Part shown: piece after piece, positions 25,862 through 34,398 of the stretch | Layout: every line of letters begins with the position of its first letter | Position numbering within the stretch: position 1 is the stretch's first letter | Origin: Gammaproteobacteria bacterium | GTDB taxonomy: Bacteria > Pseudomonadota > Gammaproteobacteria > Eutrophobiales > Eutrophobiaceae | DNA length: 64,000 nucleotides | NCBI GenBank assembly: GCA_947480335.1 | Contig: CANKCB010000005.1 | Coordinates: 72,018 to 136,017 of the forward strand | Direction: 5' to 3' | Notes under the pieces: model-generated | What the model saw: the letters and a program-made list of their open reading frames with translations, nothing else | Told to the model about the DNA's origin: nothing | Database searches by the model: none | Translations under genes and position numbers: made by a program

Positions 25862-27568
25862 TCAAATGTGTTTGTTTTGCATGTACTCAACAACATGCGC
25901 GGTTATACCTCTGGCCAGCTCCTGTTCACCCATAAATACCGTGCCCAGATTTTCCTGTTCAAACAGGGTCGAATCTTCTTCGTTATGTGTCCGTAGCACA
26001 ATGGCAATTTTGGGATTCAGCATGCGCGCAATTTCGACCATTCTGCGCACATTAACCGTATCCGGGATGGCGATCACCAGCATCGCGGCTCTGGCGATAT
26101 GGGCCTGAATTAATACCTCGGGTGTGGACGAGTCTCCACTGATGGCAGGCTGTCCTAGTTTGCGCAATCTATCCACAATTTCACGGTTCTGTTCAGCAAC
26201 CACATAAGATATGCCATGTTCACGCAGGGTTTGACCAATGCGTTTGCCGACGCGACCATAACCTACCAGTACAATCTGCCCGGTTAATAAACTCAAATCT
26301 GTCGACATCGGCAATTGTGCCAGCGGGTCGTCACTTAATTCGAGTTTGCGGGCAAGCGCAGAATTGGCCCGTATCCATTTTTGCAGTGGTTCGACTGCGG
26401 CAAACAGCAACGGATTGGCGGCAATGGTAATTATTGCGCCGGCCAAAACCAGACTTTGTCCCTCAACCGGCATTAGACCCAGCGAGACACCGAGCCCTGC
26501 AAGGATAAAAGAGAATTCACCAATCTGAGCCAGGCTGGCACCGACCGTCAATGCCGTATTGAGTGGATAGCGAAACGTGAGTACCAGAACAATGGCCGCA
26601 ATGGTTTTGCCCAGCATGATAATTGAAATAACAGCGAGCAGCTTTCCCGGTTGTTCCCAGAGCACAGCGGGTTCAAACAACATACCAACCGATACAAAGA
26701 ATAGCACGGCGAACGCATCACGTAATGGCAAGGACTCATCCGCGGCGCGATGACTCAATTCAGATTCACGCATCATCATGCCGGCAAAGAAAGCACCCAG
26801 TGCAAACGACACATCAAACAGTTTCGCCGCACCAAAGGCGACGCTGACTGCAACGGCCACCACACTGAGAGTAAATAATTCTCGCGAACCGGTACGGGCA
26901 ACACGCCATAACAAGCCGGGCAACACCCGACGCCCCACGACCAGCATTAATACGATAAAGGTGATTACCTTGGCCAGTGTAATTCCGAGTGCCTGTACTA
27001 TCTGCGTGGCAGAATGTTGTTCCAGAGTAGAACTGGACGGTGCGAGTACCTCTGCCAGTGCCGGCAATAATACCAGTACCAGCACCATGACCAGATCCTC
27101 AACGATGAGCCAGCCAATCGCGATTCGTCCATTGATTGACTTGAGCAAGCCTTTGGCTTCCAGCGCTTTCAACAGTACAACAGTACTGGCAACCGACAGA
27201 CACAATCCAAATACCAGAGATGCGCCCAGATCCCATCCCCACCAGATAGCCGTGGTGAATCCGAGCGCGACGGCCACCATGATCTGCACAATGGCACCGG
27301 GTACAGCGATCCGTTTAACTTCCATCAGATCATCCAGCGAAAAATGCAGGCCGACTCCGAACATCAGTAACATCACACCAATTTCCGCCAGCTGTCCTGC
27401 CAAATCGACATCCGCAACAAATCCGGGTGTGGATGGACCAAGTAGTATTCCGGCGACCAGATACCCAACCAGTGGCGGCATGTGCAATCGTATGGCGATA
27501 TAACCGAATATCAGGGCCAGCCCGAATCCGGACGCAATGGTAGCGATCAGTGTTACATCATGTGGCAT
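25862..27568 (-). CDS. ybaL: Kef/YbaL-type cation:proton antiporter with TrkA-N domain
   Basis: A 568-residue CPA2 antiporter. Twelve to thirteen membrane helices (residues 1-~385) include LMFGVGLHFSLDDL and FALGAFFAGMMMRESE-like segments, followed by a cytoplasmic TrkA-N domain starting LVGYGRVGKRIGQTL and running through AISGDSSTPEVL. Such proteins exchange K+ or Na+ for H+ and are gated by nucleotide or glutathione adducts at the Rossmann domain. The organisation (no separate KefG/F partner) favours the YbaL/RosB branch over KefB/C. The channel gene follows 82 bases downstream. Confidence 0.88.
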   Translation of the reverse strand: MPHDVTLIATIASGFGLALIFGYIAIRLHMPPLVGYLVAGILLGPSTPGFVADVDLAGQLAEIGVMLLMFGVGLHFSLDDLMEVKRIAVPGAIVQIMVAVALGFTTAIWWGWDLGASLVFGLCLSVASTVVLLKALEAKGLLKSINGRIAIGWLIVEDLVMVLVLVLLPALAEVLAPSSSTLEQHSATQIVQALGITLAKVITFIVLMLVVGRRVLPGLLWRVARTGSRELFTLSVVAVAVSVAFGAAKLFDVSFALGAFFAGMMMRESELSHRAADESLPLRDAFAVLFFVSVGMLFEPAVLWEQPGKLLAVISIIMLGKTIAAIVLVLTFRYPLNTALTVGASLAQIGEFSFILAGLGVSLGLMPVEGQSLVLAGAIITIAANPLLFAAVEPLQKWIRANSALARKLELSDDPLAQLPMSTDLSLLTGQIVLVGYGRVGKRIGQTLREHGISYVVAEQNREIVDRLRKLGQPAISGDSSTPEVLIQAHIARAAMLVIAIPDTVNVRRMVEIARMLNPKIAIVLRTHNEEDSTLFEQENLGTVFMGEQELARGITAHVVEYMQNKHI

Positions 27569-27736
27569 AACGAGACCTGTTGGCGTATAGACATGATCAT
27601 TATTATCTGAGTGTACAGGCTGTACAATGCGCTGAAAAGAAACGAACGAATGTATAGCTGTTGGCAGTAATAAACAGTTTCATTGATGCATACTGCAGAG
27701 TTGTGTACCTTGTTGCCCGAATCAGGAACGAATTTG

Positions 27737-28210
27737 ATGAAAACCATTCCACTGACAATGCTGCGACATCCGGTCCATTTGCTTTCGCTCGGTTTTGGCA
27801 GCGGTTGTGCACCCAAGGCACCTGGCACCATGGGTACACTGGTCGGTGTGTTGTTGTACCTGCCGATGCAACTTCTGGCCTGGCCCTACTATCTGGCCTT
27901 GTTGTTGCTCTTGATTGGTGCCGGTATCTGGTTATGTGGTCAGACCGCCAAGGCACTCGGCGTGCACGATCATCCCGGTATCGTCTGGGACGAAATTACC
28001 GGGTATTTACTCACGATGCTGGCTGCCCCGAAAGGAGTGTTGTGGATCATTCTGGGGTTTGTCCTGTTCAGATTGTTCGATATCTGGAAACCCTGGCCCA
28101 TCCGATTACTCGATAAACAGCTCAAAGGTGGCTTCGGCGTGATGGCGGATGACCTGCTGGCGGCTATTTTCAGCTTGACTATTATCCAGATAATCGCTTA
28201 TACATTATAG
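27737..28210 (+). CDS. pgpA: Phosphatidylglycerophosphatase A
   Basis: Removes the phosphate from phosphatidylglycerophosphate to make phosphatidylglycerol at the inner membrane. It carries FGSGCAPKAPGTMGTL near the N-terminus, VWDEITGYLLTM, RLFDIWKPWPI and GGFGVMADDLLAAI, with the acidic metal-binding residues of the family, on three to four membrane helices. The ATG at 27737 with AGGAAC upstream gives the usual N-terminus; an upstream in-frame ATG (27683) would add 18 atypical residues. Confidence 0.93.
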   Translation: MKTIPLTMLRHPVHLLSLGFGSGCAPKAPGTMGTLVGVLLYLPMQLLAWPYYLALLLLLIGAGIWLCGQTAKALGVHDHPGIVWDEITGYLLTMLAAPKGVLWIILGFVLFRLFDIWKPWPIRLLDKQLKGGFGVMADDLLAAIFSLTIIQIIAYTL

Positions 28211-28242
28211 AGATACAACACAAAGCAAGATTTAATATTAAA

Positions 28243-28872
28243 TTGAAAACCCAGGCACCACATCGTTCAGTCTGCCATCACCTGTTGATACTGGTGCTGA
28301 TTGCCTTAGTGCCTATAGGCAGTGCCGATGCGGATGTCTATAAATTAGTTGATAAATTTGGCCGGGTCACGCTGACCGACAAGCCAAAAGGCGAGGGCTA
28401 TAAACGGCTGGTCCAGACCTGGAAAGGCTGGGAAGAAGCGAAGAGTTCAATCGCACTACGGGACTTCTACAAGAACAAGGCATTGCATACCGCCATTATA
28501 GATGAGTATGCAAAACGCTATGGCCTGCCTGCACCCCTGTTACACGCGGTCATCTCGGCAGAATCCGCCTACGATGCGAATGCCTTATCCCGTGCCGGCG
28601 CTGTGGGCCTGATGCAGCTGATGCCGGATACCGCGAAGCGATACGGTGTGGCCAATCGCCGCAATCCGTCTGACAATATCGATGGTGGTACACGGTATTT
28701 GCGCGATTTGTTGATCATGTTCAATAATAATCTGCAACTGGCGCTCGCCGCTTATAACGCGGGCGAGAATGCGGTGAAGAAACATGGCAACGCCATTCCT
28801 CCGTATCCTGAAACCCGCAATTACGTTAACAAGGTCATCCAGTTCTACAAGAAATATAAGGAAACATCGTGA
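28243..28872 (+). CDS. Lytic transglycosylase with DUF4124 N-terminus
   Basis: A 209-residue exported murein hydrolase: a signal peptide (to ~residue 30), a short DUF4124-like segment (DVYKLVDKFGRVTLTDKP), then an SLT domain with catalytic Glu in SAESAYDANALSRAGAVGL (GLMQLMPDTA follows) and ALAAYNAGENAV. It cuts the MurNAc-GlcNAc bond forming anhydro-muropeptides. The best start is TTG at 28243, 32 bases after pgpA, because no ATG precedes the signal peptide. Its TGA stop starts a heptamer array. Confidence 0.9.
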   Translation: MKTQAPHRSVCHHLLILVLIALVPIGSADADVYKLVDKFGRVTLTDKPKGEGYKRLVQTWKGWEEAKSSIALRDFYKNKALHTAIIDEYAKRYGLPAPLLHAVISAESAYDANALSRAGAVGLMQLMPDTAKRYGVANRRNPSDNIDGGTRYLRDLLIMFNNNLQLALAAYNAGENAVKKHGNAIPPYPETRNYVNKVIQFYKKYKETS

Positions 28873-28900
28873 GGAGTGAGGCGTGAGGCGTGAGGAGTAA
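28870..28900 (+). repeat. Heptamer array at the transglycosylase stop codon
   Basis: The TGA is followed by four units in phase: GGAGTGA, GGCGTGA, GGCGTGA, GGAGTAA. Confidence 0.88.
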
Positions 28901-28965
28901 AGACGCTTAATTAAATGGAGGTTTTATGGCAAGGAAGCATCACATGCTGGATGCATGGAAAAAGT

Positions 28966-29151
28966 CTATTCACCCCTCACTTGCTTCACCTTCTCTTCCC
29001 AGCGTTGCAGAGCCAGTTCGTAATAGTCATGAATACACGGCTCACAGCCGCGACCACAGCATTCCTTCGGGTCGGGCGGTTCGGGGGGAGGTGGCAGGAC
29101 GGAGCCGGTTGGCTCCGTCACGGTTGCCGGTTTTTTACTCGTCAGTGACAC
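28966..29151 (-). CDS. Small oxidoreductase-like domain protein
   Basis: A 61-residue protein with [20 protein letters not shown] followed by [15 protein letters not shown]. This is the short oxidoreductase-like domain: a Pro-rich lead, a CCGxGCxxC cysteine cluster and an aromatic D-Y...W helix. The cysteines probably bind metal; the function is unknown. GTG start at 29151, overlapping the ilvD 3' end by 17 bases in another frame, so translation is probably coupled. Its own 3' end contains GTGAGGGGTGA, matching the heptamer unit, but here inside the coding part before TAG. Confidence 0.75.
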   Translation of the reverse strand: MSLTSKKPATVTEPTGSVLPPPPEPPDPKECCGRGCEPCIHDYYELALQRWEEKVKQVRGE

Positions 29152-30814
29152 AACCTTCGGACGCGTTCTTGACTGTCTTGATGTATTTATGCAGCGTGCC
29201 GCGTGTGGCCTTGTACGGTGGCATTTTCCATTCAGCCTTGCGTTTACTCAGTTCCGCATCGCTCAGTTCCACACTGATCACATTCTTCACTGCATCAATA
29301 TTGATCTTGTCGCCATTGCGTATCAGGCCAATCGGTCCGCCTTCCTGCGCTTCGGGTACCACATGACCGATAATGAAACCGTGTGAACCACCGGAGAAAC
29401 GTCCGTCGGTGATCATCGCCACATCGTTGCCCAGTCCCGCGCCCATGATCGCCGAGGTCGGTGTCAGCATTTCCGGCATACCGGGGCCGCCTTTCGGGCC
29501 TTCGTAACGAATCACGACCACATCACCTTTATTAATGCGTTTCTGTTCGAGCGCACGCAACATGTCTTCTTCCGAATCAAATACATTTGCCGGGCCGGAA
29601 AACTGCTCGCCTTCCTTGCCGGTGATTTTCGCCACCGATCCACCCGGCGCCAGATTGCCCTTGAGGATACGGATATGTCCGGTTTTCTTGATCGGATTTT
29701 CAAGCGGATGAATGATGTCCTGTCCGGGAGTCAGGCCGGGCAGTTCTGCCAGGTTTTCGCGGATGGTCTTGCCGGTCACGGTCATGCAGTCACCGTTGAT
29801 GCGACCATGCTCCAGCAGGTATTTCATCACCGCGGGCAGGCCGCCGATGTTCTGTAAATCTTCCATCACGTATTTTCCGCTTGGTTTGAAATCTGCGAGT
29901 ACTGGCGTGCGATCCGTCACCGCTTCAAAATCTTCAATGGTCAGATTGATGTTCGCGGCGCGTGCCATCGCAATCAGATGCAATACTGCATTGGTTGAGC
30001 CGCCGAGTATCGTCACCACGACCATTGCATTTTCAAACGCGGCTCGCGTCATGATGTCGCGTGGTTTTAAATCCAGTTCCAGCAGTTTCTTGATCGCCGC
30101 TCCCGCATTAAAACATTCTTCCAGTTTGCGTTTGTCCACCGCCGGGGTAGAAGCGCTGTATGGCAGTGACATGCCGAGTGCTTCAATAGCAGAGGCCATT
30201 GTGTTCGCGGTATACATACCGCCGCAGGCACCGGCGCCGGGACAGGATTTCTTGATGATATCAATACGCGCCTTGTCGTCGATGCTGCCAGAGAGGAACT
30301 GGCCATAACTCTGGAACGCGGAGATGATGTCGATCTTCTGGCCATCACGTATACCGGGTTTGATCGTACCGCCATATACCATTAATGAAGGACGGTTCAA
30401 CCGGGCCATCGCCATCAGCGTACCGGGCATGTTCTTGTCGCAACCGGGAATCGAGATGTTGGCGTCATACCATTGCGCACCCATCACTGTTTCAATCGAG
30501 TCGGCAATCAGATCGCGTGACTGCAACGAGTAGCTCATGCCGTCGGTGCCCATCGAAATACCATCGCTGACGCCGATGGTGTTAAAGCGCATACCGATCA
30601 ATCCGGCGGCACTGACGCCGGCTTTTACTTGCTCGGCCAACCCTAGCAAATGCATATTGCAGGTATTGCCCTCATACCAGATGCTGGAAATCCCGACCTG
30701 CGGTTTATCCATGTCTTTTTCGGTCATGCCGGTGCCATACAGCATGGCTTGCGAGGCACCCTGCGACTTGGCCTGGGTAATGGTGGCGCTGAATTTGTTC
30801 GTTTTCGTAGTCAT
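29135..30814 (-). CDS. ilvD: Dihydroxyacid dehydratase
   Basis: Dehydrates 2,3-dihydroxy-isovalerate and -methylvalerate in valine, leucine and isoleucine synthesis. A 559-residue IlvD/Edd protein: [15 protein letters not shown] and [17 protein letters not shown] (cluster Cys), [18 protein letters not shown] (second cluster Cys), [15 protein letters not shown], and the C-terminal [18 protein letters not shown] with the catalytic Ser. It resembles the short (~560) group, which often has a 2Fe-2S centre; that is inference from length. It is followed by the small oxidoreductase-like gene. Confidence 0.95.
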   Translation of the reverse strand: MTTKTNKFSATITQAKSQGASQAMLYGTGMTEKDMDKPQVGISSIWYEGNTCNMHLLGLAEQVKAGVSAAGLIGMRFNTIGVSDGISMGTDGMSYSLQSRDLIADSIETVMGAQWYDANISIPGCDKNMPGTLMAMARLNRPSLMVYGGTIKPGIRDGQKIDIISAFQSYGQFLSGSIDDKARIDIIKKSCPGAGACGGMYTANTMASAIEALGMSLPYSASTPAVDKRKLEECFNAGAAIKKLLELDLKPRDIMTRAAFENAMVVVTILGGSTNAVLHLIAMARAANINLTIEDFEAVTDRTPVLADFKPSGKYVMEDLQNIGGLPAVMKYLLEHGRINGDCMTVTGKTIRENLAELPGLTPGQDIIHPLENPIKKTGHIRILKGNLAPGGSVAKITGKEGEQFSGPANVFDSEEDMLRALEQKRINKGDVVVIRYEGPKGGPGMPEMLTPTSAIMGAGLGNDVAMITDGRFSGGSHGFIIGHVVPEAQEGGPIGLIRNGDKINIDAVKNVISVELSDAELSKRKAEWKMPPYKATRGTLHKYIKTVKNASEGCVTDE

Positions 30815-31122
30815 TTCTGTACCAAACTGTGGGTTATAGCGATAAAGGTACGCTAGAATACAACAGAGAGGGATGACTGTCAGCGATTGAAGGTGCAGGT
30901 AGTACGCCTGTTTACTATTATTAGTGAAAAAGGTGTGCCTGTGGCACGGCTGATTCTACTGGATTCTGGCGTGCGCCAGAATGACGACGGGGTTTCGGGA
31001 AGATTCTACTACTCTCGTCATACTGGCGAATGCCAGTATCCAGTAAAACAAGAACCATCCGCTGTACGGGCGGACATTAAGGTATTACAGACCAAGGCAC
31101 TACCAGAGCAAAGATCGACTCG
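30815..31122. repeat. Divergent spacer with two hairpin repeats
   Basis: This spacer separates ilvD and argE and should carry both promoters; I cannot place these with confidence. Two hairpin elements lie at 30963-30982 (ATTCTGGC-GTGC-GCCAGAAT) and 31020-31039 (ATACTGGC-GAAT-GCCAGTAT), in opposite orientation and 37 bases apart. A 79-codon frame across this region is only the translated repeat. Confidence 0.65.
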
Positions 31123-32274
31123 ATGAACAAAAAAATCCCCGCATTCAGGGAACAATTAACCCGACTGATCGCATTACCGTCGGTCAGCAGCACCGATCCG
31201 GCAATCGACATGAGCAATCGACCGGTCGTGGATCAGCTCGCCAGTTGGTTGAGTGACACCGGTTTTTCGGTTGAAATCCTTGACGTCAGCGAGAATCCTG
31301 CCAAGGCGAATCTGATTGCGGTTGCTGGCAAAGGCGAGGGTGGGCTGGTGTTGTCCGGCCATACCGATACCGTGCCATTTGATACGTTCGGCTGGCAGTC
31401 AGACCCGTTCAAACTGACCGAAGTGGACCATCGCTTGTACGGTCTCGGTGTGTCCGATATGAAATGTTTCTTTCCGATCGTACTCGATGTGATCCGTGAG
31501 ATTGATCTGAAAACGTTAAAGCGACCTTTATATATACTCGCCACCTGTGATGAAGAGAGCACAATGTCCGGAGCACGTTCGCTGGTTGCTGCGCATCGTG
31601 CCCTGGGCCGGTATGCGCTCATTGGTGAGCCGACCGGATTAAAACCGGTCACGATGCACAAGGGCGTATTTTTTGAGAGCATCCATTTGATTGGCCGCGC
31701 CGGACACGCCAGCGACCCCTCGCTGGGACGCAGTGCACTCGAAGGCATGAACGCGGTGATAAACAAGCTGAGCCGATGGCGCAGTGAATTACAAAAAGCA
31801 CATACGAACCCGGCATTTTCAGTACCGGTGCCGACACTGAATTTTGGCAGTATCCACGGTGGCGATAATCCGAATCGCATATGCGGCCAATGTGAAATGA
31901 AGATCGATATCCGCTTTTTGCCGGGCATGGACATGGCGGATCTGCGGGCAGACATCCGGCGCACGGTTCTGGAAACCATCGACGGACTCGACCTGATTGT
32001 CGAATTTGACCCTGTACCCACAGGATTACCGGCCATGCACACGGCTGCCGATTCAGATATAGTCAGAACCGCGGAACGGCTGGCGGGTGAACCGGCAGGT
32101 ACGGTAGGCTTTGGTACCGAAGGCCCGTATTTGAACGCATTGGGCATGGATACAGTGGTGCTGGGCCCCGGAGATATTGACGTAGCACATCAGGCTAATG
32201 AATACTTGGCCCTGGACAGGATCGTTCCGATGAAAAACATTGTCCGGGAAATGATCAGACACTTTTGCATGTGA
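31123..32274 (+). CDS. argE: Acetylornithine deacetylase
   Basis: An M20 metallohydrolase that releases ornithine from N-acetylornithine. Over 383 residues it shows LSGHTDTVPFD (first metal site, His and Asp), LYGLGVSDMKCFF (bridging Asp), CDEESTMSGA (catalytic Glu), LIGEPTGLKPV, and GRAGHASDPS at the lid domain. DapE shares the fold but has different signatures; the true dapE is at 60589. argA follows after 4 bases, so argE-argA form an operon for the linear acetylated arginine route. Confidence 0.93.
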   Translation: MNKKIPAFREQLTRLIALPSVSSTDPAIDMSNRPVVDQLASWLSDTGFSVEILDVSENPAKANLIAVAGKGEGGLVLSGHTDTVPFDTFGWQSDPFKLTEVDHRLYGLGVSDMKCFFPIVLDVIREIDLKTLKRPLYILATCDEESTMSGARSLVAAHRALGRYALIGEPTGLKPVTMHKGVFFESIHLIGRAGHASDPSLGRSALEGMNAVINKLSRWRSELQKAHTNPAFSVPVPTLNFGSIHGGDNPNRICGQCEMKIDIRFLPGMDMADLRADIRRTVLETIDGLDLIVEFDPVPTGLPAMHTAADSDIVRTAERLAGEPAGTVGFGTEGPYLNALGMDTVVLGPGDIDVAHQANEYLALDRIVPMKNIVREMIRHFCM

Positions 32275-32278
32275 ACAT

Positions 32279-33595
32279 ATGACAGAGAATAACCCACAAT
32301 TTGCACAATGGTTCCGCTCCGCCTCGCCGTATATCCGGCTGCACCGCGGCAAGACCTTTGTCATACACATTGAAGACGAGGCGATTAATGCCGAGTCGTT
32401 CAACGAACTCGTCCACGACTTGGCCTTGCTGAACAGTCTGCAGATCCGGCTGGTGCTCGTCTACAGCACGCGACACTCGATTGAAGGCCGGTTGAAGGAA
32501 AACAAAATCAGGCTGCATTACCACAAGGGTGTACGCATCACCGATGCGGAGACGCTCGAGTTTGTGAAAGATGCCGCAGGCAAGTTACGTATTGAAATCG
32601 AATCCGGTTTGTCGATGGGGTTAGGTAACACGCCGATGTCAGAAGCGGAAGTGGTCGTCACGTCTGGAAACTTCGTGCGGGCCAAACCGCTCGGCATCAT
32701 TGATGGCGTAGATCATCAGTTCACTGGCGCGGTACGTAGCGTGCAGGTGAAGGCGATCAACTCCAAGCTGGATGCAAACGAGATTGTGCTGATCCCGCCG
32801 ATTGGTTATTCGATCACTGGCGAAGCGTTCAATCTGGAAGCAAAAGCACTGGCGGCCGAAGTGGCGATTGCACTGAAAGCCGAAAAACTGATTTACCTGA
32901 TGGAAGCACCGGCATTGAAAGATGCAAATGAACAGGTGGTCAAGCAATTAACCAGGTTAGAGGCCGAACAACTGCTGAAATCTGATTACGCCGATGCCGG
33001 ACGGCTGCATGCAACACTGAATCTGGCCACACAAGCCTGTGCGGCTGGCGTGCAACGTGTGCATCTGGTGGATCGATCGGTTGAAGGCGCGATTGTCAGG
33101 GAACTGTTCTCCCGCGATGGCGTTGGCACCATGATTAGTAGCACCTCGTATGATGCGTTGAGGCAGGCCACCATTCATGATATCCCCGGTATCATGGAAC
33201 TGATCACGCCACTGGAAAAGCAGGGCATCCTGATCCACCGGTCACGGGAAAAGCTCGAACTCGAAATCGACAATTACACGGTGATGCTGCGCGACGATGT
33301 GATCATCGGCTGCGGATCGCTGTTTGTGTTCACCAAGGAAAAGGCCGCCGAGATCGCGTGCCTCGCCATCCACCCGGATTACCACAACTCAGGCCGGGGC
33401 GAACAGCTCTATCTGACACTGGTGCAGAACGCGAAAAAGGCAAAGATAAAACGAATCTTCGTGCTGACCACGCACACGATGCACTGGTTCCAGGAACTGG
33501 GCTTCAAGGAATCCACGCTGGACGAACTGCCAGTGGAGAAGAAGAGTTTGTATAACTACCAAAGGAAGTCGAAGATTTTGGTGAGGGATGTTTGA
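32279..33595 (+). CDS. argA: N-acetylglutamate synthase
   Basis: The first enzyme of arginine synthesis (acetyl-CoA plus glutamate). It has an N-terminal amino-acid-kinase-like domain (residues ~1-280; RLVLVYSTRHSIEG, IIDGVDHQFTGAVR, LIPPIGYSITGEAFNL) that usually binds arginine for feedback inhibition, and a C-terminal GNAT domain (IACLAIHPDYHNSGRGEQLY, then TTHTMHWFQELGF). The 438-residue length fits ArgA. It starts 4 bases after argE. The last codons (GTGAGGGATG...TGA) faintly resemble the heptamer unit. Confidence 0.95.
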   Translation: MTENNPQFAQWFRSASPYIRLHRGKTFVIHIEDEAINAESFNELVHDLALLNSLQIRLVLVYSTRHSIEGRLKENKIRLHYHKGVRITDAETLEFVKDAAGKLRIEIESGLSMGLGNTPMSEAEVVVTSGNFVRAKPLGIIDGVDHQFTGAVRSVQVKAINSKLDANEIVLIPPIGYSITGEAFNLEAKALAAEVAIALKAEKLIYLMEAPALKDANEQVVKQLTRLEAEQLLKSDYADAGRLHATLNLATQACAAGVQRVHLVDRSVEGAIVRELFSRDGVGTMISSTSYDALRQATIHDIPGIMELITPLEKQGILIHRSREKLELEIDNYTVMLRDDVIIGCGSLFVFTKEKAAEIACLAIHPDYHNSGRGEQLYLTLVQNAKKAKIKRIFVLTTHTMHWFQELGFKESTLDELPVEKKSLYNYQRKSKILVRDV

Positions 33596-33692
33596 ATCGG
33601 TATGGAACGGTTATCCAGATGTTTTGAAGATTACCGAGCTAGGCTGACTTGGTATATTATTAAATTAACGAGACACGTCGAAATTTCGTTAG

Positions 33693-33935
33693 CAACTAGT
33701 TAGTTGCCATGTTCCTCGATTCCGGCAAATAGAACGCATTGCACGGCGTAAACTACTGTACATGCATCAGGCAATCGTTCTTGGTGATTTGCGCTCACCG
33801 CCAGGTAATAGATTGGAGTTATTAAAAGGTGATCGCAAAGGTCAATATAGCATCAGGATCAACGACCAGTGGCGTATCTGTTTTCGCAGGGAAGACAATG
33901 AGGCCCGTGATGTGGAAATAGTGGATTATCATTAG
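33693..33935 (+). pseudogene. higB: HigB-like toxin lacking its N-terminus
   Basis: An 80-codon reading frame ending at TAG 33933-33935. From PRFRQIERIARRKLL it goes through LGDLRSPPGNRLELLKGD and QYSIRINDQWRICFRRED to VEIVDYH, which is the HigB/RelE killer protein lacking its first ~15-20 residues. The codon before 33693 is TAG, and only internal ATG 33762, CTG or ATT codons are available as starts. The missing N-terminus seems shifted into another frame near 33690-33720. The intact higA follows after 8 bases. I infer a 5'-damaged toxin with a retained antitoxin. Confidence 0.75.
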
Positions 33936-33943
33936 GTGAAGCT

Positions 33944-34240
33944 ATGAGAAAACGTCTGGAACCAATACATCCAGGAGAAATACTGCTAGAGGAATTCATG
34001 AAGCCTGCGGGTATCAGCATCAACCGTCTGGCACGGGATATTGTCGTACCGCCCGGACGTATCAGCGAGATCGTGAACGGCAAACGCAGTGTCAGTGCTG
34101 ATACCGCGCTGAGGCTGGGGCGCTATTTTTCAGTTACACCAGAAACCTGGCTGGGTTTGCAGGCAGACTATGACTTGCGTGTGGCAAGAAAGGCAATCGG
34201 CGCTGAAGTTGAACGACGCATACAACCTGTGGCGGCGTAA
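33944..34240 (+). CDS. higA: HigA-family antitoxin
   Basis: A 98-residue HigA-type XRE regulator. It opens with RLEPIHPGEILLEEFMKP, the standard HigA lead, followed by the helix-turn-helix (ISINRLARDIVVPPGRISEIVNGKRSVSADTAL, residues ~25-60) and WLGLQADYDLRVA. It binds and neutralises HigB and represses the operon promoter. It looks complete although its toxin is 5'-truncated. GGTGAAG precedes the ATG, directly after the higB stop. Confidence 0.92.
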   Translation: MRKRLEPIHPGEILLEEFMKPAGISINRLARDIVVPPGRISEIVNGKRSVSADTALRLGRYFSVTPETWLGLQADYDLRVARKAIGAEVERRIQPVAA

Positions 34241-34398
34241 AAAAAAGGGGTCAAAACCCTTATCTGTATGACTGGCAACGACAAAGAAATAACGCACAGA
34301 GTAACAATTCATAGTAATGATAGATGTAGATTAAATTAATTGTTACTCTGACTCTCGTTGGCTTTGGAATGCTTAAACATTGTCATGGGGGAGCAGTG

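Noticed and set aside
27590-27605. Possible third copy of the AATGATCATT operator
   Set aside because: Only the inner ATGATCATT matches (preceded by C), and there is no flanking dyad, so chance is a fair explanation.
30887-31126. 79-codon frame before argE
   Set aside because: It is made of hairpin repeat sequence, and its only shared peptide is the translated repeat.
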